A DNA stretch of 64,000 bases from Monomorium pharaonis (GCF_013373865.1 NC_050472.1:16380360-16444359), one strand, 5' to 3'. Shown: positions 11,479 through 22,882, numbered from the stretch's first letter. The notes: generated by a model not told the origin, from the letters alone. Program-made: numbers and translations.

Positions 11479-12345
11479 CACAGGCACACAAAAAAAAAGT
11501 GGTTGATCCGGCGGACTAGACTAGTCAATCCTTATGTATTTTGACCCGCTGAATCCGAATCTAAGGTCAGAATTGCAAAGTTAGCTCGCATTTTCTAACC
11601 TCAAAAAAATTTTTTTTTTAAATATTGGTCCGGTGAGCCAGACTAGTCAATCCTTATGTATTTTGACCCGCTGAATCCGAATCCAAAGTCAGAATTGCAA
11701 AGTTAGCTCGCATTTCCTAACCTAAAAAAATTTTTTTTTAAATGTTGATTCGGCAGACCAGACTATCTTTATCTATTTTGACCCGCTGAATCCGAATCCA
11801 AGGTCATAATTGCTGCATTGGCTCATTTTTTCCTAACCTCAAAAAAATTTTTTTTTTAATGTTGGTCCGGCAAACCAGACTAATTTATTCTTATGTATTT
11901 TGACCCGCTGAATCCAAATCCAAGGTCAGAATTGCTGAATCGGCTCATTTTTTTCTAACCTCAAAAAAAAAATTTTTTTCAATGTTGGTCCGGCGGACCA
12001 GACTAGTCTATCCTTATGTATTTTGACCCGCTGAATCCAAATCCAAAGTCAGAATTGCTGAAATTATCTCATTTTTTCCTAACCTCAAAAAAAATTTTTT
12101 TTAGGTTAAGAAATGCGAGCTAACTTTGCAATTTTGACCTTGGATTCGGATTCAGCAGGTCAAAATACATAAGGATTGACTAGTCTGGCCCACCGGACCA
12201 ATATTTAAAAAAAAATTTTTTTGAAGTTAGAAAATGCGAGCTAACTTTGCAATTCTGATCTTAGATTCGGATTCAGCGGGTCGAAATACATAAGGATTGA
12301 CTAGTCTAGTCCGCCGGACCAACCACTTTTTTTTGTGTGCCTGTG
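11479..12345. mobile_element. CACAGGC inverted-repeat element with internal sub-repeats
   Basis: Ends are CACAGGCACACAAAAAAAAG and its inverted copy, flanked on both sides by TAATTA (11473-11478, 12346-12351). Inside, a roughly 120-bp sub-repeat (TTTTGACCCGCTGAATCCGA ... AGTTAGCTCGC ... GGTCCGGCGGACCAGACTAG) occurs about five times in forward and twice in reverse orientation. No ORF. Non-autonomous member of the family at 58945-60913. Confidence 0.75.
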
Positions 12346-12498
12346 TAATTAAAAAAGAATTTTTTTGTGGTTAGAAAATGCGAGCTAACTTTGCAATTCT
12401 GACCTTAGATTCGGATTCAGCGGGTCGAAATACATAAGGATTGACTAGTCTAGTCCGCCGGATCAACCACTTTTTTTTGTGTGCCTATGTTATTTTTC
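12346..12498. repeat. Extra right-arm copy of the CACAGGC repeat
   Basis: Directly abutting the previous element is a second right-arm unit that ends GTGTGCCTATG near 12487. It may be a tandem duplication of the arm or the remainder of an older copy into which the first element jumped. Confidence 0.6.
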
Positions 12499-12840
12499 AT
12501 ACCTTTACCTTCGTTACCATGTGATAACCGTTACCAAGTAATATGAAAAATGATTAAACATGTAGAAAATTTTTCCTACACACGATTAACGTCTATTAGA
12601 AAACAAAAATAATGTAATGATGAGTTACTTGTTGAGAAAACCATCGTGTGGAAATCGATTTTTCGCACGAAAAGTGATAGGAAAAAGACGACTTTCGACG
12701 CACATGTAACAAAAATAATTTGGAAACCAACATAAATCATAAAAAAATATAATTAATATAATTAATATAATAATAAATATAATAACAAATAAAAAATAAA
12801 TGTAAGCTAATAAATGAAGAAAATTTTTATCCATCTTTAC

Positions 12841-13049
12841 TTATCCGTCCTGTAAGCTCTACTCTTTGCCTTTATATCTAGAGCCACTGAATCGCTGATC
12901 TCGTTTATCAGCTCTTTCTCTAATCGTTGCAGGAGGACCACAGCTTCATCAAATACGGTTCCTTCTATTTCTCCAATATTCTCGCTAACGTCATTGCCTT
13001 TATCAGTAGCATTTTCTATAGCTTTGAATTGTTTCTTAAAGAAATGTAG
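12841..13049 (-). CDS. RINT1: RINT1 coding exon
   Basis: 209 nt with acceptor TTTTTTACAG and donor GTAAAG. The product begins LHFFKKQFKAIE and includes GTVFDEAVVLLQRLEKEL, matching the S.FD....LL.RL...M segment of RINT1. The exon carries an acidic, low-conservation insert (ATDKGNDVSENIGEIEG) where orthologues vary. The 1.8-kb intron 3' of it contains the repeat cluster at 11479-12498. Confidence 0.93.
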
Positions 13050-13130
13050 CTGTAAAAAATGCTACGCAAACATAAAATTTTAATAAGTAATGTGTTACTT
13101 TCACATAATTGTAGATAAAAATATACGTAC

Positions 13131-13296
13131 AACAGTCGTGCCCCATTCCTCCAAAACACTCGCGACATAATGTAACGTGTTGAGAATATACGGCATGAGC
13201 GATGTTAACGGATCTTCATAATTTTCATGTAACAATTGTAGCAATCGTACTCGCCAATCGTCAACCAATTCCAATTGTAACTCGAGAAATTGTAAC
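13131..13296 (-). CDS. RINT1: RINT1 coding exon
   Basis: 166 nt. After completing a split AG|G codon it encodes LQFLELQLELVDDWRVRLLQ, nearly the same as the LQFLELQ.DLVDD.R.RL segment of vertebrate RINT1, and ends VLEEWGTTV before the donor GTACGT. The 81-bp intron to the next exon is normal for an insect; the upstream intron is 23 kb. Confidence 0.95.
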
Positions 13297-13872
13297 CTTC
13301 AACGATGCAAACAATCATTACTATTGTTATTTAAAATATGTATATTATAATATATTTTTTTAAAGAAAAATATAAATTATATTAAATATGTATAAATAAA
13401 AACAGGAAATAAAAATAATTAAAAATAAAATTAAAGATGAGTTGAATATTATTTGCCGCAAATAAAATTTGAAAAATCTATTAGAAGAAGACATTGAACT
13501 ATAATATACATATATAAAATAAAAATCAGGTAGGAATATAGGATGTTTTTATAATTTTAAGTTTTCACAATTAACAAGGCTAAAAATTAAGAATAATAAA
13601 TTCCAATTTTGAATCCAACATAATCTTTTTTATACAATAGTATCTTTCTTTCTAAATTTTTCATATTATTTGTAGCTATTTTGCGGCTAATATTCAATAC
13701 ATTTCTTAATTTTATAGTTAGCAATATTTAATTACTTTTTATCTACATTAATATTTATATAACTTATATTTTACATAATTTACATTTTATGATTTACATG
13801 TATATTTTATTTTATTATTAAATATTAATTAGATAGTAATATATTGCAATATTAGTTTTTGATTCATATTAT
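13297..13872. other. Start of the 23-kb RINT1 intron, AT-rich
   Basis: Very AT-rich, no gene or recognisable element. Confidence 0.5.
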
Positions 13873-13983
13873 CCCAGCGAGAAACGGTAATGAATTCGAC
13901 ATCAATTCGACGTCGAATCGACATCGAAATGAATAATTTCGATGTCGAATCGACGTCGATTCGATGTACTATTTCTCACTGGG
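13873..13983. mobile_element. 111-bp palindromic MITE, CCCAG ends
   Basis: Runs CCCAGCGAGAAA ... TTTCTCACTGGG, with a nearly perfect inner palindrome built from ATTCGACGTCGAATCGAC motifs. The flank is AT on both sides, consistent with a 2-bp target duplication. Ends are shared with the elements at 16244 and 49118. Confidence 0.75.
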
Positions 13984-14123
13984 ATTGTTTGTTTAAAATT
14001 TTGTTAAAAATGACTAACGGACAATAAGTTCGTTCATTCTGCCTCTGACTACCGAACGTTACACTTGTTTTAATGCTTTGTCGAATACTCTGCGTGTTTG
14101 TTGCTAGTTTTAATATTGTCTGG

Positions 14124-15154
14124 TGTTACGTCCGGCTAAATAATTTACGTCGTCCGTCACGAACAAACGATGCGTCGTGCCGCGAACGGCGTTGCCACGG
14201 TAACTGAATGCTGACGGATTCACGCGCTCTCGGTGCCGGACCCGATGTATCATGTGCTGCGAGCATGCAGCCCGCTCTGGCGGCGCGCATGCGTCAATTA
14301 AAAACACCATTTATTAATAAACCGAATTAGATATAAAAAAATTTCCAAAAGAGAAGTAATCCTCCCCCTAGCCGGCTTCCTTTTGAGGCGCCTCGGCTCT
14401 AGATCATTGGTAGTAATTGCGCAAATCAATTAATTAATTTAATTCATTAATTACTCCTTGGAAAGGGGGTAAGCCTACGCACTCGCGCGGAACCATTTAG
14501 GGTAGGGCAGCAAGGGCCGAACACCCTTATTTAATTGCTAAACAGACGTAACAGATGGACAGGTCTCGCCGAGGGAGGAAAATTCAGCTTAGGCGGCTAT
14601 ACGCTAAATTAGTGAAACACGGGAAATTCGATCCCCGCGTTTTCAACCGCCCGCTGCCTGCGCCTCTCGCAACAACGCCGCCTCAGCCAGTAGGCTTGTT
14701 CTTTTTAGCTGCACTGATGCACTGGTGCAATAAGTTAAAGTGAGACAAATATATTTTTTCTCATTCTAACTTGTTGCACCAGTGCAGCAGTGCAGCTAAA
14801 AAGAACAGGCCACTTGTCTTCCCCTCGCGACCTCTTCCAACCGGTGGTTGCTCCGACCCCCAGCGGTACTGATGCGGGCCCGCCAAGCGAGACTCAAGCC
14901 CGCACCTACCAGAAACCAGTATTCATAGGCACACATACCGTTGCCCCCGATACATGTATCAAGGCGAGGATTTCGCTCCTCCATCTTGAATAAATGTATG
15001 TAGTAATTTAAAGATTGCCGTAGATAATTTCTCTACTTCCCCCTTTCCTTTTTCGCGCTCTCTCTCTCTGTTTCCGCTCGGCAGAGAAGAAATTAAATTA
15101 TTATAAAAATACGGAAGAATAGCTTTCGCGATTCTGACCCCGCCGGACGTAATA
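14124..15154 (+). mobile_element. Solo LTR, about 1.03 kb
   Basis: Starts TGTTACGTCCGG and ends CCGGACGTAATA (inverted ends, last CA mutated to TA), flanked by the direct repeat CTGG (14120-14123, 15155-15158). An AATAAA near 14989 would be the poly(A) signal in + orientation. It contains the nested palindromic MITE at 14693-14811. The ORFs across it are GC-rich shadows; no gag or pol is seen on either side. Confidence 0.8.
14693..14811. mobile_element. 119-bp palindromic MITE inside an LTR
   Basis: GGCTTGTTCTTTTTAGCTGC at the left is the inverted copy of GCAGCTAAAAAGAACAGGCC at the right; the palindrome continues through CACTGGTGCAA / TTGCACCAGTG. The centre is AT-rich. It interrupts the 14124-15154 LTR, so it inserted later. 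Confidence 0.8.
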
Positions 15155-16101
15155 CTGGTATCGACATATGAAAGTTTATCGTTTTTTTAGAATAGGCATA
15201 TCAGTTTATGTTATTCATAAATTACACGTATTCCATCGGTTTTGATCTTTTAGATTTCTTGACAAGACTTTTTGACGATCTATTCTGTCCTTTTAATATG
15301 GAAACCGATTTGCAGAAAAATTTTATTATTCATTTGATTGTATTATTTATTCATTCACGTTTTTATTTGTTATGATACACATTTTTATAGACGATATGTG
15401 TTGTTTTATGGTTGTTCAATGGTCATCATTTTTTAACTGTTTAATTATATTTTTGTTTGCGTTTTTTCACTCAAGTTCATAAATATTGGTAATTTGTCAT
15501 GACTGAGAAGGACTATGTATAGTCGAAACGTTTCGAAATTTAACATTTTTTAACACAGTTGATTTTTAGTCGCGATTATAATTATATATTTTTTATTTAA
15601 TAAATTATATTGTATTAGGATAATTTGTCTTGGCTCGATATATTGATCTGTTTATCATATTATTTTTGATTAGCATTAACAAGCTCTTTATATTTGTTTG
15701 TTTTTTAGTTTTTAGTTTTTGATTGTTTATTTGTTTCTTCTCTAGGGACGTTTCACGTAATCACGAGACACGGTAGTGTCTCGCGCCAAGTGAATGCGCA
15801 GCACGAGACCGCCCCGTATATTATACGCGAGCACGTGACTTGCGAGCAACTGAGATTATCAGATCTCAATAACGACTGAATTGATCGAGTTCTAACTAGA
15901 CTCAATCGAAAGTTTGGGTTTGATTTGTATAAGAAAACTTTTTATTTTTACTCTGCATGCCCTACGAGTGAAGATATTGTCACGCAAAGACCAAATTTTA
16001 AATTTTTTATTTAAGATACGTCGTTGTCACTCCTTATTCTTTGTCCAGTACATGAAATCAACACTAGAGGGCATTAATATTTATCTGACAGGTCTCTGCT
16101 T
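15155..16101 (+). mobile_element. Possible Penelope-like 3' remnant
   Basis: AT-rich sequence with a hammerhead-like core near 15503-15530. The 91-codon frame at 15914 matches nothing I know and runs into the neighbouring palindrome. A short GC-richer block at 15750-15850 (CACGAGACACGGTAGTGTCT) forms a small hairpin. Confidence 0.3.
15503..15530 (+). ncRNA. Degenerate hammerhead-like motif
   Basis: CTGA, then the hairpin GACTA-TGTA-TAGTC, then CGAAAC, the order CUGA-stem II-GAAAC of a hammerhead core as found in Penelope-like elements. The first conserved block reads CTGAGAAG instead of CTGATGA, so it is probably inactive. Confidence 0.35.
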
Positions 16102-16242
16102 TGTGTCCACAATTCGAGAACTTGGTCCAAGTTGGATGCCAAATATAAAAACTACTAGAAAATTACTGCAAATGTTAGTAATTTTCTAGTAACTTTTATA
16201 TTTGGCATCCAACTTGGACCAAGTTCTCGGATCATGGATACA
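16102..16242. mobile_element. 141-bp palindromic MITE
   Basis: AACTTGGTCCAAGTTGGATG and the following AAATATAAA...CTAGAAAATTAC are mirrored around a 4-nt loop near 16173. Outer ends are TGTGTCCACAATTCGAGAAC and, inverted, TGTATCCATGATCCGAGAAC. It abuts the CCCAG element at 16244. Confidence 0.8.
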
Positions 16243-16243
16243 A

Positions 16244-17279
16244 CCCAGTGAACACATTTTATAACGGCAATATAACATGGAAGTTACAAGTAATTTAACA
16301 TTGTTATTCTTGTGATATGTAGGTGCTATATGACATGGAAATAACCTGTTACATAAGATTTGTTATACGCAAGTGATATAGCTGTTATACATCGTTTTAG
16401 CGTTACAGTTATTCAACAAAAATTGTATAATCGTAACCTAACACGTTCGTATCGTTATTATGGAACGATGCGTCGTAGTTGACTCAGAAATCAAACAACA
16501 TTATAACATCCTGAATGATAGATCTATTTGATAATAAAAAAAATTATTATAAAAATAATGTTTTCAAAAATAACAGTTTGTCTACAATTACTGCGCACAA
16601 AAAATGCACAAAATCGAAATTCATCATGTGCTGAACAAAAACAGAATAATAAATGTATACTATTCAATTTTTCTTAGAATTACGATCTATATAGTTAACC
16701 ATCTAATTAATCATTTGAACGCTTCAAAGATTAGTGCTAAATAGATCGCAATTTCCATCAAATTATTAAGGTTATGGAAAAAGATAAATTTAACAATGAA
16801 ATTAATAAGTAAATAAATTAATGCTATTTATTTTTATAAAAAATAATATAGTTGCGTCAGTTTATAACATATAAGTATATGTAGACAATAACAAGTACCC
16901 ATATCGATGAGTCAAATTGGCGTAGCAGGTAGAGTACAAGGTTCGTCATCCTAAGGTCCCGTGTTCAAACCTAGCAGCGGCAAGTAAGATTAAAATAAAA
17001 AATTACATAATTTAAATTTAATTAATTAATAAAAATTTATTCTAAATGTAGTATGTGCTGTTGATAAAAATAATTTTTAAAAAATGAAATTTTTATTTTA
17101 TTTTATTTTTCTTTGTAACTGTTGTGTAACGGTTAGATAACATGTAATTATAACATGTTATATTGCTGAGTCGGAAATTGTAACTTACATGTAAGTTACG
17201 TGTAATTTCAGAGTAACGTAACCTGTTATATTCGGTTACATTGCTGTTACACTGCTGCTATATTACTGTGTTCACTGGG
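16244..17279. mobile_element. CCCAG-ended element carrying a tRNA-like sequence
   Basis: Ends CCCAGTGAACACA and inverted CCCAGTGAACACA, with AA flanking both sides. Subterminal blocks of alternating GTTACA/TGTAAC and ATAACAGC/GCTGTTAT motifs are also inverted. At 1,036 bp it has no ORF. A tRNA-like segment lies at 16914-16983. Confidence 0.7.
16914..16983 (+). ncRNA. tRNA-like module (Met-type resemblance)
   Basis: TTGGCGTAGCAGGTAGAGTA resembles a D arm/A box and AAGGTCCCGTGTTCAAACCT a variable loop plus T arm/B box. The layout recalls elongator tRNA-Met (TAGGTAGCGCG ... CAT ... AAGGTCCTGAGTTCGAACCT), with CAT where the anticodon would be. Acceptor pairing is weak, so a tRNA-derived or decayed sequence is likelier than a working tRNA. 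Confidence 0.5.
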
Positions 17280-17896
17280 AAGGCTTATAAAGTGTTGATG
17301 TATATTATATATTGATATGATAAATCGCTGTCATTCGTGATATGATCGTTTTTGACAAAATAAAAAATAGATATTAAGTGATATATCTATAAATCATACG
17401 GTTAATAATTTCTTATAAAAAGAAAAGTCTCGTAGATCCAGTGAGAAGTGCTTTGACGTTATCAGACGAGTTTGCGGCGAGTTTCACATGATATATAAAG
17501 TTGACAAAAGTAATATAGGGAAAGAAGCTCTATAGGAAATTACAAAGCATGCAGTATCAGGAAGTTATATAGTAGCAAAAAAATTCACTATACTTTTAGT
17601 AAATTTTATTAAATTTACGAAAAGTATAGTAAATTATCAATATATATAATTTTTTATTGCAAAAACATATAATATTCTAAATAAGATGCTTAATACTACA
17701 AAATGCGTGATATCCGAACAAAATTACCTTTTTTAAAAAAAAGGTAAAAAAAGGCGCCAAGTATGTGCGCCCCTAAAAAAACCTATTATATTAGGTAAAT
17801 TTTCTTACTGTCCTATTGTTTTATTTCTTCTCTACACAAATGATGATATAAAGTAAATGCGCCAATTATAAGAATATTTATACAAAATTTATTTAT
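17280..17896. other. AT-rich; hairpins and one shared repeat end
   Basis: A hairpin built on ACTATACTTTTAGTAAATTT lies at about 17587-17637. At 17695-17790 an ACAAAATTACCTTTTTTAAA inverted motif next to GGCGCCAAGTATG recurs, inverted, at 62370-62445 and 63360-63430. No gene. Confidence 0.5.
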
Positions 17897-18927
17897 TGTG
17901 ACGACACAAAGACGTTTAGTCGCCACTCAAAACGCCTAGCGACCATGCAACCAACACGCACTGTAAGCAACAGGCTAGCGCCTAGCAACCGCGCAACCCG
18001 AATAACGCTATAAGCATCGCAGAATGAAAAAGAGAAGTGCGCGCGGGTACCACCAGAGGCCACGCTATCTCAGAAGTAAAATGACGACTTCTAGGCAATA
18101 TAAGGAGCACGAGAAAACGGGCAGACCACTCTTTGCGTTACACGGACTCGAGTCTTCTTTTTGCGTACGAAGACATTAGCTTGTCTCACGATGTTGATTG
18201 TACTATTGAGCACGCTAGCAGCCACAGAGCCGCAGTGGAACCCCGCGACAGCAGTAGTCTCGCCACCTCGACGGACCAGGCCTCCAAGGGTGCTATTAGC
18301 TGCCGACGATCCACGGATTTGGCGTTACACATCACCGAGGTACCTACTACCGGACCTACTGGAGAGCCTAGCAAAGGAGACTGCCATTCGGAGCACACAG
18401 ACCGAGCGGGACACTACCTGGGAGACGAAGGCGACGCAGACTGCCGCACGGGCAACCACCACAGACCACGGCACCCAGCACGAGGATAGTACGACCAAGT
18501 ACTGATCGGCCCGGGAACCCGACGGAAAGCGGCCAATCCCGCGGCAAGCCAAAGGAACGAACCCGCAGGGAGAAACGAGCCGCCAAGAGGAAGAAGAAAA
18601 GACACTCTTCCAAGGAAAGGAAGAAGAAGACGAAAACAGGCACTCAGGTCCCGGAGATCACGTCCACTCTATCCCTGGACGAAAATAATAACCAAGGCGG
18701 AATACGGGTGACGAAGATTCATCCATCAATAGCGTGGAAACCGCTACAGGCGTAAAGCCTACTACAAACGGCCCTTATCAGGGCCAATAAAATAATATAA
18801 ACATAACTCTGTACATTGTATATAGCCCGAATAAATTATCTATTTAAGGGAACCAGCGTACTTCTCTTCGAAACCAACCATATTCCTCTGCGTACGAACT
18901 TAGCAGCGAGCAAACAACACGCCCACA
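17897..18927 (+). mobile_element. Solo LTR, 1.03 kb, with embedded ORFs
   Basis: Starts TGTGACGACACAAAG and ends CACGCCCACA, flanked by the 5-bp direct repeat TTTAT (17892-17896, 18928-18932). A TATAAG at 18099-18104 lies about 30 bp before a likely start region, and AATAAA occurs at 18785-18790 and 18828-18833. The order promoter, transcript start, poly(A) implies a very long R region of about 0.7 kb. This R region is GC-rich and open in all three forward frames. Confidence 0.8.
18161..18505 (+). CDS. LTR-embedded ORF with a predicted signal peptide
   Basis: 114 codons starting about 30 nt after the expected transcript start of the LTR. The N-terminus is a textbook signal peptide: short basic n-region MRTKT, hydrophobic LACLTMLIVLLSTLA, then AATEP at a plausible cleavage site. 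The remainder is rich in T, R, A and E with no domain I recognise. An overlapping frame at 18133-18489 (118 codons) and a third frame open to about 18755, with lysine/arginine-rich KRKKKRHSSKERKKKTKT, argue for caution, because GC-rich DNA is open by chance. Could be part of an accessory or envelope-type protein broken by frameshifts, or chance. Confidence 0.35.
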   Translation: MRTKTLACLTMLIVLLSTLAATEPQWNPATAVVSPPRRTRPPRVLLAADDPRIWRYTSPRYLLPDLLESLAKETAIRSTQTERDTTWETKATQTAARATTTDHGTQHEDSTTKY

Positions 18928-18932
18928 TTTAT

Positions 18933-19265
18933 CATAATTTTTTATTAAAATATTTAATAACAAACGGACTTGATGACCAAATAATTGAATGATTAAAATC
19001 AACTAACGGGATTATAGTGAAGCAAAAACTTGGCGTGCCCGGGTCGTTAAAACGCAATAAACCATCAATGTTAAACAATAAAAATATGGAAATTATTTGT
19101 AGAAATAAAATAATGAAAAAATAACTCATCAAAAATTTTACAAAGAAAATATGTCAAGTACATAAACGCATTCAAAAATGGGACAAGATCAATACAATTG
19201 AACAAGTATATTAAAAAAAAAGGCTTAGAAAAATCTTATAAAATCTATTAAAAAATTATTTAAAT
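18933..19265. other. AT-rich spacer
   Basis: No gene or element. It ends with ATTTAAAT, the target duplication of the hAT element. Confidence 0.5.
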
Positions 19266-19639
19266 CAGTGCTCGGAATTAGTTGCACATTTCGCCTCGAT
19301 TCCTGAGGCACCGCCCGCTATGCCCCCACTACCGCTCTAGGCTCGACGGCCAAGCCGCCGATCGCGCGCGTGGCCTTGTGTCTCAGGAGCGTCCTGCGAT
19401 AGATATGCCTGGATCCATTCGCGTGATTAAAATTTTTCTTGCGCTGTGAATAATTTTTTTATTTTTACACACAATTAAAGTTATTAATATTATTTTTACG
19501 TCTATAAACATATTTGTATGTACATATAATGACAATAATAAAATATAATGTAATAATTGTAATTTTGTCAATAGCTTTCCACATCATCCAGAAGGGATAT
19601 ACTATTATTGACGCGTTTTTTTTTAAGTGGTTTCCCTTA

Positions 19640-20455
19640 TGCCTATTCAACTAAACGATAATAAGAACGATAATAAAGTATGTGACTTGGCAAGAAAATT
19701 GTACTCGAAACGTATTAATTTTTATTTGATCTTTTGGGTTGTTTGCACGATTCTACAAGAAATAGTATATCCACAGATAATTTAGAAGAATTAATTCGTA
19801 TCAACGAGGATAATGATGTATCGCTTTTCTGTGAAAGACGAACGTTTTTCTGTATTTATATTTTTTATTAACATGGAAAAAATTCAAAGATGAAAGTTTC
19901 GGAGACGTGGACAACACGATGCATCTAAAATTTTGAAGAACTCAACTGTCTTTTCTAACCGTGCTTTCAAAGAAAGATTATGTCGCAAATCGCAAGTTCT
20001 GCCTGAAATTCTAGGCTTTATTTTTCGATTTGCACAGCGAGAGGATTCTCAAACAGAAATAAATCATTTCTTAGCGTTTCGAAGTCATTGAAACGCGTAT
20101 CAAATTGATTTATTAGAGAATTGATTATATTTATATACTTTTTAAAATTACATTCTGTGCCATATTTTTCGAAGAGAATCTGGCAGGACGGAAAAAAGTG
20201 AAGAATATTGTTTTTAATTGACTTTTGAATAATTGTAACTTATTGCAAAATAAATTGACATGACTAACTAATTGAGAAATTATTTGATCGGTCTTTTACA
20301 GCTTTAAATTCAGAATATTTAAATGGTTTGTCATGTCAGTTATGAGAGCAAGTTTGCAAAGCGAGTTTACATTCTGGAAAAAAGATTTAACTTCTTCATA
20401 TTTTGCAGCAAAGTTTTCTTGCAAGAAAAAAAAGATCTCTTTTCTTATTGCAAAG
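19640..20455 (-). pseudogene. Inverted copy of the hAT transposase 3' region
   Basis: The - strand of this segment matches 21352-22140, with the same order of codons from the RKEI..FLQENFAAKYEE stretch to the C-terminus, but carries several stops and indels. It has decayed more than, or differently from, the + strand copy. Confidence 0.8.
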
Positions 20456-20854
20456 TACGTTATATTATGTTCTTGAAGAAATTGCTGAAAAAGAATTGTT
20501 TTTTATGACTGAGAAATTTTTAACCACTTTTAATAATATTAATGATTTTTCACTTAAGGGAATGCTAGCAGCTTCTTCAAGAGTCGATGAATTTCTAAAT
20601 GACTACTGCTGCGATGAGGCATTTCTTTACAAATTTTTCCTTGTAGAATGACTTGAAATTTTTTGCGATTAAATTTGAAATTGCATATGAGGCTTTAAGA
20701 GCTTGTACTGAAGATGTAGCATTCGATATTCGAACTACACCTTCTTAATAAATCAATTTGAATCCTTCGATTAAGTTAAACTTCTCCTCGTCTACATACT
20801 TCGAGTACTCGTGCAAATGCTTAATCTTATAATGCCTAAACAGGGCGTATTTTT

Positions 20855-22121
20855 TAACAATATTGGGTTTATGTAAGTCAATTGAGCATTTTTGTTCGAA
20901 TCGTGCAAAACGATTTTTCACATGTCAAGGAGCTATTAGATTTCGTTCCATTGCATTCAAGAACAACAGGCTTGGATATTTTCAAAGCCGTTGATCAAAC
21001 TTTAAAAAAGTTTGATACTAATTTTGTTAAATGTTCAGCTATCGTTACCGATGGTGCAAAAGCAATGATTGGTGCAAAGAATGGATTATTCGGTCAAATA
21101 AAGCAGCGAGTTAAAGTTCCCTGTCATTCATTGCGTAATTCATCAAGAAGCGTTATGTGGGAAAATTGTGAAACTATCCACGGCAATGCAAACCGTGACA
21201 AAAATTATCAATACTATTAAAGGTGGTCAAAAATTTCTTAGTCATAGAAAGTTTCAGCAATTTCTCCAGAAACATAACGCAACATACACAGATGTGCCTC
21301 TATATTGTGAAGTTCGGTGGCTCAGTGCAAAAAGATGCTTAGAAAAATTCTTTGCAATAAGAAAAGAGATCTTCCTTTTCTTGCAAGAAAATTTTGCTGC
21401 AAAATATGAAGAATTCAAATCTTTTTTCGAGGATGTAAACTCGCTTTGCGAGCTTGCTCTCATAACTGACATGACAAATCATTTAAATATTCTTAATTTA
21501 AAGCTGCAAAAGACCAATCAAGTAATTTCTCAATTAGTTAGTCATGTCGATTCTTTTCGTAGAAAATTACAATTATTTAAAAGTCAATTAGAAAGCAATA
21601 TTCTTCATTTTTTTCCGTCCTGCCAGATTCTCTTCAAAGAATACGGCACAGATTGTAATTTTAAAAAGTATATAAATATAATCGATTCTCTAATAAATCA
21701 ATTTGATAGGCGTTTCAATGACTTCAAAACGCTAAGAAATGATTTAATTCTTTTTGAGAATCCTCTCACTGTGCAAATCGAGAAACAAAGTCTAGACTTT
21801 CAGGCAGAACTTTGCGATTTGCAACATGATCTCTCTTTAAAAGCACGGTTAGAAAAGGAAGTTGAGTTCTTCAAAATTTTAGATGCATCGTGTTATCCAC
21901 GTCTCCGAAACTTTGGTCTTCGAATTTTCTCCATGTTTGGGTCCACATATTTATGCAAATGCTCATTTTCTAAAATGAAAAATATAAAAACAGAAAAATG
22001 TTCATCTTTAAGCGATGCATTATTATCCTCATTGATGCGAACTAGTTCTTCGAAATTATCTGTGGATATACCATCCCTTGTAGAATCGTGCAAACGGCCC
22101 AGAAGATCAAATGAAAATTAA
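20855..22121 (+). pseudogene. hAT transposase remnant, catalytic and dimerisation parts
   Basis: From about 20880 the frame gives TGLDIFKAVDQTLKKFD and CSAIVTDGAKAMIGAKNGLF, the RNase H-like core with the .TDGA..M.G..NG. motif of hAT proteins related to GTF2IRD2/ZBED/SCAND3 genes. A one-base shift near 21125 moves the reading to the 317-codon frame starting at 21168, with VRWLSAKRCLEKFFAIRKEI and, at the end, the hAT dimerisation block (TYLCKCSFSKMKNIKTEKCS). Apart from that shift the region is open. The N-terminus and BED zinc finger are absent, so the copy cannot make a complete transposase. Confidence 0.85.
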
Positions 22122-22882
22122 TACGTTTCGAGTTCAATTTTCCTGCCAAGTCACATATTTTGTATCGTTTAGTGGAATAGGCCTATAGGGGAAACCACTT
22201 AAAAAAAACGCGTCAACAATAGTACCTCTTGGGTGATGTGGAAAGCTATTGACAAAATTGCAATTATTACATTATATTATATTATTGTCATTATATGTAC
22301 ATACAAATATGTTTATAGACGTGAAAATAATATTAATAACTTTAATTGTGTGTAAAAATAAAAAAATTATTCACAGCGCAAGAAAAATTTTAATCACGCG
22401 AATGGATCTAGGCATATCTATCGCAGGACGCTCCTAAGACACAAGGCCACGCGCGCGATCGGCGACTCGGTCGTCGAGCCTAAAGCGGTAGTGGGGGCAT
22501 AGCAGGCGGTGCCTCAGGAATCGAGGCGAAATGTGCAACTAATTCCGAGCACTGATTTAAATTATTTGTACAAATAAAATAATAAAAATAATAATACATA
22601 AAAAATTTTACATAAACACATTTCAAAATTGGACGAAATCAATTAGCCAAATATATTTGATAAAAAGACTTAAAAAAAATCTTATAAAATCTATCAAAAA
22701 GTTATTTGGGAATGTTATTAATAATAACAGATAATTGCATTCTTGTATACATATATACTTATTGATATCAATAACATAGTCTTGGAAATATTTAAAAAAT
22801 GCGATCCGAACACGCCAAGTTTTTGCTTCTATAATAGTATAAACACATTCTATAAACACATTCGCCCAACATTTATTTATCT

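Larger units (their letters stand above)
19266..22554 (+). mobile_element. hAT element with mirrored halves
   Basis: Terminal inverted repeats begin CAGTGCTCGGAATTAGTTGC, flanked by a perfect 8-bp duplication ATTTAAAT (19258-19265, 22555-22562), the hAT signature. The inverted repeats are not short: 19266-20455 is an inverted copy of 21352-22554, including the 3' third of the transposase coding region. The expected 5' half of the element (promoter, BED finger region) is missing, replaced by this mirror copy. Confidence 0.88.
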
